25,907 bases of DNA from JBDUDK01 sp040002995 (GCA_040002995.1 JBDUDK010000148.1:1-25907), one strand, 5' to 3'; numbered from the stretch's first letter, positions 13,859-21,308 are shown. Program-made: numbers and translations. The notes: generated by a model from the letters alone, not told the origin.

Positions 13859-14682
13859 TCGTTCGTGTACCGGCGTCGACCGCGAACCTAGGTCCAGGGT
13901 TTGACGCCCTCGGCATGGCCCTCACCCTCCACCTCGAGTTCAGCCTTGTACCCGACCCCGAGCGGGCGTCCTGCGACGAGGACCACCCGGCCGTGAAGGC
14001 GTACCGCTCCGTGGGCGGTGAAGGAGCAGTCTGGGTGCGCTCGCCCATCCCGGTGGGCCGCGGACTTGGCTTCAGCGGCAGCGCCCGAGTGGCCGGGTTG
14101 GTGGCTGGACTCGCGCTTCGAGAGGGCAGGGGGTTCTCGGTCGCGGGCGCCCGGCGGGAATTGCTCGAACGGGCAACCGCGCTCGAGGGCCACGCCGACA
14201 ACGTCGCGGCGTCGATTCTCGGTGGTGTTGTTGCGACCGCGGCCGGGCAGGCGGTGCAAGTTCCGTTGCCGTTCGACCCGGCGGTGATCGCGTGGGTGCC
14301 GACCGCGAAGACATCCACCGACGAGTCACGAGGCATGGTGCGTCGCGCGATCACGTTCGACGACGCGGTCTTCAACATCGGTCGAACCGCGTTGCTCGTC
14401 GCGGCGCTCGCGGCGGGTGATGTCGACGTCCTGCGCGCGGCCACCGAAGATCGCTTGCATCAGGACATGCGCTTTGACGTCGCGGGTGGGTCGCGCCACG
14501 CGCTCGAGCTTGCGCTCGGAGCGGGTGCGTGGTGCGGATGGCTCTCCGGTTCTGGGCCGACGGTGGCCGCGCTCAGTCCTTGGGAACGGGCCGAGGCGGT
14601 CGCCGCGGCCTTGCCGGGTGACGACGCGGCGGTGAAGGTGCTGCGCATCGATCACGCCGGCGCGGTCATCGAGCGGGACTGA
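13855..14682 (+). CDS. thrB: homoserine kinase-like GHMP kinase
   Basis: A 275-residue GHMP-superfamily kinase. The N-terminal VPASTANLGPGFDALGMAL is the homoserine kinase signature; ATALEGHADNVAASILGG and the C-terminal glycine motif WLSGSGPTVAAL also fit ThrB, which phosphorylates homoserine on the way to threonine. The ATP-binding motif is changed: the usual P-x-G-x-G-L-G-S-S-A reads PVGRGLGFSGSA, with Phe for the first Ser and an added Gly. The protein is a little short for the family. It starts with a GTG overlapping the trpD stop. Its last 17 bp overlap the end of the opposing nuclease gene. Homoserine kinase is the best call, but the loop variant leaves some doubt about the substrate. 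Confidence 0.82.
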   Translation: MIVRVPASTANLGPGFDALGMALTLHLEFSLVPDPERASCDEDHPAVKAYRSVGGEGAVWVRSPIPVGRGLGFSGSARVAGLVAGLALREGRGFSVAGARRELLERATALEGHADNVAASILGGVVATAAGQAVQVPLPFDPAVIAWVPTAKTSTDESRGMVRRAITFDDAVFNIGRTALLVAALAAGDVDVLRAATEDRLHQDMRFDVAGGSRHALELALGAGAWCGWLSGSGPTVAALSPWERAEAVAAALPGDDAAVKVLRIDHAGAVIERD

Positions 14683-16288
14683 AGCTCGCAAGCGCGAACG
14701 CGGGAGACGCCAGCTCGCCGTCGCAGTCGACAAGACGCAGCTGATCGGCCCGTTGATCGAGCCAGGCCGCCACGCACGAGAGCTCGTCGGCGAGTTCGGG
14801 TGGCAGCGGGCCATCGCGTCCGGGTGGCGCAGGCATTGGCGTTTCGAGCGCGAGTTGGCAGGGGCGATCGGGGTGCCACGCGGCACTCAGCACACCATCG
14901 ACAAGCTCGGCGCCCGACCCGTCGGGAAGGGTGACGCGCAGGGTGCCGCTGCGGCGCAGCTGGTCAAAGCGGCGTTGACGGCGCAGTGACGACGCCAGGG
15001 CATCGGCACGGTTGCGCACATCGGCGGCCTCCTCGAATCTCTCCTGAGACGCGAGGCGCATCATCCGGTCGCGCAGCGGGTCGAGCAGCGCGGCGGGGTC
15101 GACCGAGAGTCCGGCCACCGCGGTGGCGACGACGGTGCGGTATTCGTCGTCGTCGACCGTGCCCGCACACGCGCAGAGCGCGACGCCGAGTTGCGCGGCC
15201 ATGCACGGTCGCGCGCGCGCGGCCCGACCGGTGCAACGGCGTAACGGCACGACCGAATGGATCGCCTCAACGACGAGGCGGGCGAACGCGGTCGATGGAA
15301 GAGGACCGAGCTCGAGGCCCTTGCCCGTAGCTCGTCGGGCCACGACGAGTCGAGGATGGCGCTCGTCGAGCGTGAGGCGAACGTAGGCGTACTTCGACCA
15401 CGTCTTGGCCTGACGGTTGTAGCGCGGCAAGAGCCGATGTATCAGCCGTATCTCCGTGACCGCTGCTTCGAGGGGGTGCGCGCACACCAGATGGTCGATG
15501 CGCATCGTCTCGCGCAGCAACGGACCCACCTTCTTTCGCTCGTCGCCGGAGAAGTAGGAACGGACGCGCTGGCGGAGGTTCGTGGCCTTGCCGACGTAGA
15601 GGACCTCGCCGCGGCCGTCGCGAAAGAGATAGACGCCGGGTAAGCGGGGGAGCTCGGTCGTGAGACGAAGCTTGACCGCCTGGGGATGCGCGTCGAGCTT
15701 CGGCAAGGCCAGAAGGTCGTCGAGGCCGAGAACGCCCCAGGCCGCGGCCCGCTCGAGCAGCACGTGGAGGAGGTCGCACGTGGCCAGCGCGTCGTCGAGC
15801 GCACGGTGACTGGGTTGATGGTCGAGGCGCAGGCGCGACGCGAGCGTGCCGAGGCGACAGTTCGGCACCTCGTCTCTCACCAGGCGGCGGGCGAGGGCGC
15901 ACGTATCGACGAGCGGGTTGGCGAGGCGCGGCCAGCCGGCGCGCTCGAGCGCGACGCTGAGAAAGCCGGCATCGAAGCGCACGTTGTGACCGACGAACAC
16001 CGTCCCGTCGATGAACTCGACGAGGCTGGCGAGCACCGACTCGATCCGCGGTGCGGGAGTCACCATCGCCTGCGTGATCCCCGTGAGCACCGTGATCTCG
16101 GGCGGTATCGCTTGTCCGGGATTGACGAGTGTGTGGAACGTGGCCAGGCACTCGCCGCCGCGCACCTTCACCGCGCCGACCTCGGTGATCGCGCAGGCAG
16201 TTGGCGAACCCCCCGTGGTCTCGAGATCGAGCACGCAGAACGTGACGTCACGAAGCGGGGTGCCCAGATCGTCGAACGACCGCTGCAC
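14666..16288 (-). CDS. DEDDh exonuclease / GIY-YIG (UvrC-like) nuclease fusion
   Basis: A 540-residue two-nuclease protein. Residues about 15-180 form a DnaQ-like 3'-5' exonuclease with D21, E23 (LDLETTG), D106 (HNVRFDAGFL), H161 and D166 (SHRALDDA). Residues about 215-295 form a GIY-YIG endonuclease (GVYLFRDGRGEVLYVGKA, arginine-rich helix, E279 before LLPRYN) like the N-terminal half of UvrC or Cho. The rest includes a Cys-containing segment (RCTGRAARARPC, CACAG) and a UVR-like helix (LASQERFEEAADVRNRAD). Such fusions are known in actinobacteria (M. tuberculosis Rv2191, recalled). It probably acts in DNA repair or interstrand damage processing. GTG at 16288 has no Shine-Dalgarno and lies nine bases after the -10 box of an SOS-type promoter. 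Confidence 0.92.
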   Translation of the reverse strand: MQRSFDDLGTPLRDVTFCVLDLETTGGSPTACAITEVGAVKVRGGECLATFHTLVNPGQAIPPEITVLTGITQAMVTPAPRIESVLASLVEFIDGTVFVGHNVRFDAGFLSVALERAGWPRLANPLVDTCALARRLVRDEVPNCRLGTLASRLRLDHQPSHRALDDALATCDLLHVLLERAAAWGVLGLDDLLALPKLDAHPQAVKLRLTTELPRLPGVYLFRDGRGEVLYVGKATNLRQRVRSYFSGDERKKVGPLLRETMRIDHLVCAHPLEAAVTEIRLIHRLLPRYNRQAKTWSKYAYVRLTLDERHPRLVVARRATGKGLELGPLPSTAFARLVVEAIHSVVPLRRCTGRAARARPCMAAQLGVALCACAGTVDDDEYRTVVATAVAGLSVDPAALLDPLRDRMMRLASQERFEEAADVRNRADALASSLRRQRRFDQLRRSGTLRVTLPDGSGAELVDGVLSAAWHPDRPCQLALETPMPAPPGRDGPLPPELADELSCVAAWLDQRADQLRLVDCDGELASPAFALASFSPAR

Positions 16289-16296
16289 GGGGAACC

Positions 16297-16325
16297 ACCA
16301 TAGGCGAACATATGTTCCCTGTCGA
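16297..16325 (-). promoter_or_regulatory. promoter of the DEDDh/GIY-YIG nuclease gene
   Basis: On the minus strand TCGACA (16320-16325) matches the -35 consensus TTGACA in five of six positions, followed by exactly 17 bases and TATGGT (16297-16302) as -10. The GTG start at 16288 is nine bases beyond the -10, so the message should have a leader of about two bases or none, which agrees with the lack of a ribosome-binding site. A LexA-type palindrome fills the spacer. Confidence 0.7.
16305..16318. promoter_or_regulatory. LexA (SOS) box 1, in promoter spacer
   Basis: CGAACATATGTTCC fits the Gram-positive SOS box CGAACRNRYGTTYC at every position and has a perfect GAAC-ATAT-GTTC palindrome. It lies between the -35 and -10 of the nuclease gene, where LexA binding would block RNA polymerase, so the gene is predicted to be induced by DNA damage. 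Confidence 0.75.
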
Positions 16326-16338
16326 GAACACGTGTTCG
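16325..16338. promoter_or_regulatory. LexA (SOS) box 2
   Basis: AGAACACGTGTTCG contains a perfect GAAC-ACGT-GTTC palindrome. Its centre is exactly 20 bp (about two helical turns) from that of box 1, so two LexA dimers could bind on the same DNA face. It touches the upstream edge of the nuclease -35 and lies about 40-50 bp upstream of the start of the divergent zinc-ribbon gene, so it could affect both directions. Confidence 0.65.
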
Positions 16339-16364
16339 TTCGGAGCGGCTAGGGGGCTGGTCGG

Positions 16365-16370
16365 TACGCT
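16365..16370 (+). promoter_or_regulatory. candidate -10 of zinc-ribbon gene (leaderless)
   Basis: TACGCT ends so that the seventh following base is the A of the ATG at 16377, the geometry of a leaderless actinobacterial transcript. No good -35 is seen. The same hexamer at the same distance precedes the aminotransferase gene at 25253. Confidence 0.45.
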
Positions 16371-16376
16371 CGGGTG

Positions 16377-16577
16377 ATGGCTGCCCGGTATCGCTGCGCG
16401 TCGTGCGGGAACCTCACGCGCTTCGACGTCGTGGCGACCGTACGCACGAAGGCGTTTCACCACTACACGGTGGGTGGGCAGCTCTCGATTGAGGACAGCG
16501 AGGTGCTGGCCGAGACGGTCGAATCGGTGACGTGCCGCTGGTGCGGCCACGCGGGTGCCGTAGAGGCGCTGCACTGA
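16377..16577 (+). CDS. small zinc-ribbon protein
   Basis: A 66-residue protein with two CxxC knuckles, CASCGN (about residues 7-12) and CRWCGH (about 53-58), separated by about 40 residues that include TKAFHHYTVGG. This is the layout of a zinc ribbon binding one Zn through four cysteines. I do not recognise a named family. ATG at 16377 is favoured over the adjacent GTG at 16374 by the leaderless -10 spacing. It is followed after one base by the NYN-domain gene, so the two are probably co-expressed; an RNA- or DNA-binding adaptor role is inference. Confidence 0.75.
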   Translation: MAARYRCASCGNLTRFDVVATVRTKAFHHYTVGGQLSIEDSEVLAETVESVTCRWCGHAGAVEALH

Positions 16578-16578
16578 C

Positions 16579-17817
16579 ATGGACGCCACCGAGGTCCCCG
16601 ACGAACTGCTGCGTCCCGCCCTCGAGGTCGCGTTTGCGGTTGCGGTGGTGGGCGCCCGGCAGCGCCCCCCGATCGCCGCACCGCCGTTGTTGCGGCCGTT
16701 CCTGAAGCTGCAGAAGTTGCCCGACCGGGCCCTGGCGCCCGTGCGCAAGGTTCTCGAAAATGATGACGAGTTCCGCGAGCGGGTGGGCTCGGTGGCGTCG
16801 GTGGAGACGGTCGACGAACTGGGACTGCTCTGGCTCCAACGTCCGGCGGGCTGGGAGGACGCAGTCGCAGCGCTCGTAGCGACCGCGGGCGCCGAAGCCG
16901 CGGAGGCCGACGCGGAGCGCGCCGATCGCACGGCTCGGCGGCGCGTCGATGCGGCTGAGGAGGCGGCGCGGCGGGCTCAGGCCGAACTGGCCGCGGCGAA
17001 AGCATCGCTCTCGACGGTGACGGGTCTCCTCGAGGCCGAGCGCGATCGGCGCGCGCTGGCCGAAGCGGCGCGCGACAAGGTTCTGGCCCGCGCGGGGGAG
17101 TTGGAACGGGCGATCGAGCGAGCGAGCCGGCGCCTTGACGACGCCGATATGGCGGCTTCGGTCGCAAGGGGTCGCGTGCTCGAGCTTGAAGCCGCGCTCG
17201 AGCAGTCGCGCGGGCCCGACCAGGAGGGCTTCGATCGCGCCGCAGTGGTCTCGGCGATCGAGCGCGCGTGCGAGGCGCTGGCCGACGCAGGGCGAGCAGC
17301 GGCCGGCAACGGTGCCGAGCGAGAAACGCTGGCTCGGCCCGATCCGCGAGCGTCGCGTCGGAAGGAGCGCCCCCGGCGAGTGGCGGCGGTTTTGCCGGGC
17401 TTGTCGGCCGAGACCCGTGAAGCCGCGGAATGGCTCGTGCGGTTGAAACGCGTGTTGGTCATCGTTGATGGCTACAACGTGGCGAAGTCGGCATGGCCCG
17501 ACGAGTCGCTTTCCGAGCAGCGCAGCCGGCTTGTTGATGCGTTAAGTGAGTTGCACGCGCGCTATCACACTCCGTTGCACGTCGTCTTCGACGGCGACGG
17601 CAGCGTGAGTCCTGGATTTCATCGACGCGGCGTGCGCGTCACCTACTCGCCGGCCGGCGTGATCGCCGACGACGAGATCATGAGCATCATCTCGGGCCTC
17701 GCGATCGACCGTCCGGTTGTGGTGGTAACCGACGACGCTGAGTTGCGTGAGCGGGCCCGTGCCGCCGGCGCGAACCTGCTCGCCGTGGCGCAGCTGCTTT
17801 CCGTCGTCGGTCGCTGA
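16579..17817 (+). CDS. NYN-domain (YacP-like) putative RNase with coiled coil
   Basis: A 412-residue protein in three parts. Residues 1-100 form a helical domain (LLRPALEVAFAVAVVGARQRPP; LQRPAGWEDAVAALV). Residues about 105-225 are an Ala/Glu/Arg-rich coiled coil. A basic linker (RASRRKERPRR) leads to a C-terminal NYN/PIN-like nuclease domain (about 290-412). The nuclease acids are visible: D297 in VIVDGYNVAKSAWP, D338 and D340 (FDGDG), D364-D365 (ADDEIM) and D385-D386 (VTDDAEL). YacP/Rae1-type NYN proteins cleave RNA, in Bacillus at the ribosome, but the long N-terminal part here is unlike YacP. It begins one base after the zinc-ribbon stop codon, which suggests coupling. Confidence 0.85.
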   Translation: MDATEVPDELLRPALEVAFAVAVVGARQRPPIAAPPLLRPFLKLQKLPDRALAPVRKVLENDDEFRERVGSVASVETVDELGLLWLQRPAGWEDAVAALVATAGAEAAEADAERADRTARRRVDAAEEAARRAQAELAAAKASLSTVTGLLEAERDRRALAEAARDKVLARAGELERAIERASRRLDDADMAASVARGRVLELEAALEQSRGPDQEGFDRAAVVSAIERACEALADAGRAAAGNGAERETLARPDPRASRRKERPRRVAAVLPGLSAETREAAEWLVRLKRVLVIVDGYNVAKSAWPDESLSEQRSRLVDALSELHARYHTPLHVVFDGDGSVSPGFHRRGVRVTYSPAGVIADDEIMSIISGLAIDRPVVVVTDDAELRERARAAGANLLAVAQLLSVVGR

Positions 17818-17885
17818 GGCCTTCTCTGTCACACCCTTTTGCTTTGATGCTCGCTGGGTGGAGGCGCTACGACCGGAGGCCAGCT

Positions 17886-18116
17886 GTGAGCGACAGCGCG
17901 ATGGGCGACAGCCCTAGGAATGGGTGCCTGACCATCAACTGTGACGACTGCATCATGCAGGGCACTTCCACCTGTGCGGACTGCGTCGTCACCTTCATCT
18001 GTGATCGCGATCCACGCGAGGCCGTGGTGATCGACGTGGCTGAGTTGCGCTCGATGCGTCTTCTCGCCGACGCCGGCCTGCTGCCGGGCCTGCGCCATCG
18101 GCGCCGGCACGTATGA
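17886..18116 (+). CDS. Cys-rich miniprotein, unknown
   Basis: A 76-residue protein with seven cysteines-and-neighbours packed into residues about 16-41: CLTINCDDC, then TCADCVVTFIC. This gives C-x4-C-x2-C-x7-C-x2-C-x5-C, six cysteines suitable for zinc or an iron-sulfur cluster. The second half (VVIDVAELRSMRLLADAGLLPG) is helical, and the C-terminus is basic (RHRRRHV). GTG at 17886 has GGAGG six bases upstream. It is followed 18 bp later by queG. I do not recognise the family. Confidence 0.7.
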   Translation: MSDSAMGDSPRNGCLTINCDDCIMQGTSTCADCVVTFICDRDPREAVVIDVAELRSMRLLADAGLLPGLRHRRRHV

Positions 18117-18134
18117 GTACGGGTACCGTGCCGT

Positions 18135-19256
18135 GTGCTCGAAAGCGGGTATGCCGACGAGCTCGTCCGGTTGGGGCGGGCCGAGGGCCTCGATGCGGTC
18201 GGCGTCGCGCCCGCGGCACCGTTCGATCGGGCCCGCGGCGAGCTCGAGCGGCGCAAGGCGGCGGGTCTTCACGGCGACATGGCGTTCACATTCAAGAACC
18301 CCGCGCGCTCTACCGACCCCGGGCGCTCCGTCAGAGGCGCGCGAGCCATCGTCGTGGGGGCGCGGACATACGCGATGGTTCCTCCTTCGACACCGGTTCA
18401 GCATCCTGGTCGGGTCGCGCGCTACGCATGGGTTGATCATTACGCGCCGCTGCGGGCGGCCCTCGGCGCTGTCGCCCGACGCCTTCGCGCCGACGGTTGG
18501 AAGTCCGTCGTCCTCGCCGACGACAACTCGATGGTCGATCGCGAGGCGGCGTGGCTCGCCGGTCTCGGATGGTACGGAAAGAACGCCAACCTGCTGCTGC
18601 CCGGTCGGGGATCCTGGTACGTGCTCGGAGGAGTGGTCACGAACGCGCCGCTCGCCACGGCCACGCGTCCGGTCGGCGACGGGTGCGGACGGTGTCGCCG
18701 CTGCATCGACGATTGCCCGACCGAAGCGATCGTCGCGCCCGGTGTCGTCGACGCCCGCCGGTGTCTCGCGTGGTTGGTCCAGGCGCCCGGCATCTTCCCG
18801 GCCGAGCATCGCGTGGCGCTGGCCGACCGCATCTATGGCTGCGACGACTGCCAGGAGGTCTGCCCGCCCAACCGGGGCGTTGAAGCAGCCGAACCGGCAC
18901 CGGCCTCGGCCACGGCCACGGTCGACCTCGTCGAGCTTCTCGAAATGAGTGATAGAGAGCTGCTCGACCGATACGGCCGCTGGTACCTCGCCGACCGCGA
19001 TCCCGATCAGCTCCGGCGCAACGCACTTATTGCGTTGGGTAACTCGGGCGGCGGCGCCGACGCGGACATCGAGCGGGTCGTACGCGCCGCGCTTACATGT
19101 GGACACCCCCTCTTGCGCGCTCACGCGGTCTGGGCGGCGGCGCGACTCGGGCGCACCGATCTCCTCGACGCCGTTAACGACGATCCCGACCCGCGGGTGC
19201 GCGAGGAGCTCTCGCGTGTCCCCACGGTGCCTGTATCCGCGGCAGCGCGGGTGTGA
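18135..19256 (+). CDS. queG: epoxyqueuosine reductase-like protein
   Basis: A 373-residue cobalamin-dependent reductase of the QueG family, which makes queuosine from epoxyqueuosine in tRNA. N-terminal domain VGVAPAAPFDRAR; central VDREAAWLAGLGWYGKNANLLL, matching the conserved AGLGWxGKN block; then two 4Fe-4S motifs, CGRCRRCIDDCPTEAI and YGCDDCQEVCPPN. The C-terminus contains HEAT-like repeats (RNALIALGNSGG, LLRAHAVWAAARLG). GTG at 18135 comes five bases after a TACCGT possible -10, with no Shine-Dalgarno. No other que genes are in the window. The gene overlaps the glycosyltransferase start by four bases (GTGA). Confidence 0.9.
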   Translation: MLESGYADELVRLGRAEGLDAVGVAPAAPFDRARGELERRKAAGLHGDMAFTFKNPARSTDPGRSVRGARAIVVGARTYAMVPPSTPVQHPGRVARYAWVDHYAPLRAALGAVARRLRADGWKSVVLADDNSMVDREAAWLAGLGWYGKNANLLLPGRGSWYVLGGVVTNAPLATATRPVGDGCGRCRRCIDDCPTEAIVAPGVVDARRCLAWLVQAPGIFPAEHRVALADRIYGCDDCQEVCPPNRGVEAAEPAPASATATVDLVELLEMSDRELLDRYGRWYLADRDPDQLRRNALIALGNSGGGADADIERVVRAALTCGHPLLRAHAVWAAARLGRTDLLDAVNDDPDPRVREELSRVPTVPVSAAARV

Positions 19257-20371
19257 GGCATCTTTTAGTCACGAACGATTTCCCACCAAAGGTTGGTGGG
19301 ATTCAGTCGTATCTCTGGGAGCTGTGGCGACGGCTACGTCCCGACGACACTGTCGTGCTGACGCCATCACGTCGCGGCGCCGACGGCTTCGATCGCCGGC
19401 AACCGTTTCGGATTGTGCGCACGCGCGACCCGGTGTTGTTGCCCCAGCCGTGGATCGCCCGGCGGATCGACACGCTCGCCGACGAGGTGGGCGCCGATCT
19501 CGTCTTGCTCGACCCGGCAATGCCGATCGGGTTGGTCGGCCCTTCTCTGCGTCACGCGTACGGGGTGGTCCTGCACGGTGCGGAAGTCACCGTGCCCGGC
19601 CGGCTCCCTGGCACGCGCGCCGCGCTGGCGCACGTGTTGCGCGACGCGCGCGTCGTGATTTCGGCGGGCGAGTACGCGGCGGCCGAGGCCGAACGGGCCG
19701 CGGATCGCGCCCTACCCGTCCTGAACGTGCCGCCCGGAGTAGATGTCGACCGCTTCCATCCGCTGACACCCGACCAACAGGCAGCGGCCCGCGCGCGCTT
19801 CGGGCTGCCGAGCGGACCGCTCGTGGTCGGGGTCAGCCGATTGGTGCCCCGGAAGGGGTTCGACGTGTTGATCTCCGTCCTCGCGCAGCTCGCGCCGCGC
19901 CACACCGGGCTCACCGGTGCCATCGCGGGTTCTGGCCGAGACGAAGCGCGCCTTCGCGCCACGATCGCCCGTAGCGGCGCGCCGGTGCGCCTTCTCGGAC
20001 GGGTCGCCAACGACCAGCTTCCCGCGCTGTACGCGTGCGCCGACCTCTTTGCGATGCCGTGCCGCTCGCGCTGGTTCGGACTCGAGCAGGAAGGCTTCGG
20101 GATCGTCTTTCTCGAAGCAGCCGCGTGTGGCATCGCGCAAATCGCGGGGGCGAGCGGCGGCGCGGAGGAAGCCGTCGTGCACGGGAGCACGGGTCTCGTC
20201 GTCGACCGGCCCGACGACGTCGCGGCCGTCGCCGCTGCGATCGATCGCCTGCTCAACGATGGCGGTGAGCGCATCCGACTCGGCGCCGAGGCTCGGCGAC
20301 GGGCCGTTGCCGAATTTTCGTATGACGCGCTGGCGGCGCGGCTGCAATCCGGGCTCGACGCGCTGGCATGA
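19253..20371 (+). CDS. GT-B glycosyltransferase, PimB-like
   Basis: A 372-residue family-4 type glycosyltransferase of GT-B fold. N-terminal VTNDFPPKVGGIQSYLWEL is the acceptor-side glycine loop; the C-terminal nucleotide-sugar domain has VVGVSRLVPRKGFDVLI, AGSGRDEARL, LLGRVANDQLPALYACAD and the E-x7-E motif EGFGIVFLEAAACG. The closest recalled relative is mycobacterial PimB' (Rv2188c), which adds the second mannose to phosphatidylinositol using GDP-mannose on the inner membrane face. The following membrane, SRPBCC and ArsA genes are syntenic with that locus. The acceptor in this organism is inferred; other lipid or sugar acceptors are possible. Confidence 0.85.
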   Translation: MRHLLVTNDFPPKVGGIQSYLWELWRRLRPDDTVVLTPSRRGADGFDRRQPFRIVRTRDPVLLPQPWIARRIDTLADEVGADLVLLDPAMPIGLVGPSLRHAYGVVLHGAEVTVPGRLPGTRAALAHVLRDARVVISAGEYAAAEAERAADRALPVLNVPPGVDVDRFHPLTPDQQAAARARFGLPSGPLVVGVSRLVPRKGFDVLISVLAQLAPRHTGLTGAIAGSGRDEARLRATIARSGAPVRLLGRVANDQLPALYACADLFAMPCRSRWFGLEQEGFGIVFLEAAACGIAQIAGASGGAEEAVVHGSTGLVVDRPDDVAAVAAAIDRLLNDGGERIRLGAEARRRAVAEFSYDALAARLQSGLDALA

Positions 20372-20841
20372 TGGCGGCCATGAAGATCGTGCGGGCCAAC
20401 CTGCAGGGCCGCCCGATCATCGTCACGTCGCTCGCCGGCACCGCGATCTTCACGGCCGTGGCCGTCGCCGCCGCGATCGCGCCAAAGACACTCGGTGGCA
20501 CGGCCGTCGTTGTTGACCTCGTGCTGTTCGCTCTGGGCGTCACGGCATTCTTGTCGGCGTACGGCATCGCGATCGGTCGGAGTCGCTTCGATGCCATTGG
20601 CATCGGCGGGCTCTTTTTCCTCGCGGGTTCGGCACCGGCTCCGGTACGCCGTCTCTTGCTTGGTGCGCTCTCGGTGCAGACCGTTGTGGCCTTCGCCACG
20701 GCGGGAGCACGTCCGTTCAGCCCGCTCGCATTCGGCATCTTGGTGCCCATGTTCGGCCTGGGCCTCAGCGGACGATGGGGCGCGCGCTACGGGCATTTCG
20801 ATCCCAGAGACGAGCGCGGCGCCCACGCGGCGGCCCCGTAG
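20368..20841 (+). CDS. small membrane protein, unknown
   Basis: A 157-residue protein with about four hydrophobic segments (near residues 18-36, 46-66, 72-108 and 115-132) and a polar C-terminus (RYGHFDPRDERG). No family is recognised. The ATG at 20368 overlaps the glycosyltransferase stop (ATGA); in-frame ATGs at 20371 and 20380 are alternatives and none has a strong ribosome-binding site. Its position between a PimB-like transferase and an SRPBCC gene suggests a role at the membrane in the same pathway, without direct evidence. Confidence 0.7.
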   Translation: MMAAMKIVRANLQGRPIIVTSLAGTAIFTAVAVAAAIAPKTLGGTAVVVDLVLFALGVTAFLSAYGIAIGRSRFDAIGIGGLFFLAGSAPAPVRRLLLGALSVQTVVAFATAGARPFSPLAFGILVPMFGLGLSGRWGARYGHFDPRDERGAHAAAP

Positions 20842-20856
20842 AGCAGAATGTTGACC

Positions 20857-21306
20857 ATGGCTGAGAGCGCGACCCAGACCATCACCATCGCGGCCCCGCC
20901 CAATGCGTGTTTCGGGGTCGCCACCGACTTCGAGCACTACCCACAGTGGGCAAACGACGTGAAGGACGCCAAGGTCGTGAGCCGCGACGATCAGGGTCGG
21001 CCCCGCGAGGTCGAATTCCGGGCATCCGCCCTCGGCCGCAGCACCCACTACACGCTGCACTACGACTACACCGGTGCGCCGGAACGACTCTCGTGGAAGC
21101 TCTCCACGGGCGATGTCATGCGGGCGTGCGACGGTTCGTACTCCTTTCTTCCCTCGGCGAGTGCCCAGGGCGGCACTGATGTCGTGTACGAGTTGTCGAT
21201 CGAGCTTGTTGTGCCCCTGCCCGGATTCGTCAAGCGGCGAGCCGAGGTCCGGATTCTCAACACGGTGAAAGAACTCAAGCACCGGGTCGAGACGGTCAGC
21301 GCCTGA
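20857..21306 (+). CDS. SRPBCC (polyketide-cyclase/START-like) protein
   Basis: A 149-residue single-domain protein of the SRPBCC superfamily (helix-grip fold with a hydrophobic pocket). Features are TQTITIAAPPNACFGVATDF, EHYPQWANDVKDAKVV, and the C-terminal helix RRAEVRILNTVKELKHRVE. It resembles mycobacterial Rv2185c (TB16.3), as recalled. ATG at 20857 (MAESATQ) is preferred over ATG 20848 because the family starts at this point. It is separated by 15 bp from the membrane-protein gene and by 2 bp from the ArsA-like gene. A bound lipid or other hydrophobic ligand is likely but unknown. Confidence 0.87.
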   Translation: MAESATQTITIAAPPNACFGVATDFEHYPQWANDVKDAKVVSRDDQGRPREVEFRASALGRSTHYTLHYDYTGAPERLSWKLSTGDVMRACDGSYSFLPSASAQGGTDVVYELSIELVVPLPGFVKRRAEVRILNTVKELKHRVETVSA

Positions 21307-21308
21307 GC

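Noticed and set aside
17829..19124. 431-codon minus-strand open frame opposite queG
   Set aside because: QueG on the plus strand has conserved catalytic and Fe-S motifs; the antisense frame shows none and reflects high GC third positions.
19552..21282. 576-codon minus-strand open frame opposite the glycosyltransferase, membrane and SRPBCC genes
   Set aside because: Low-complexity Arg/Ala/Ser composition, no recognisable motif, and it spans three supported genes on the other strand.
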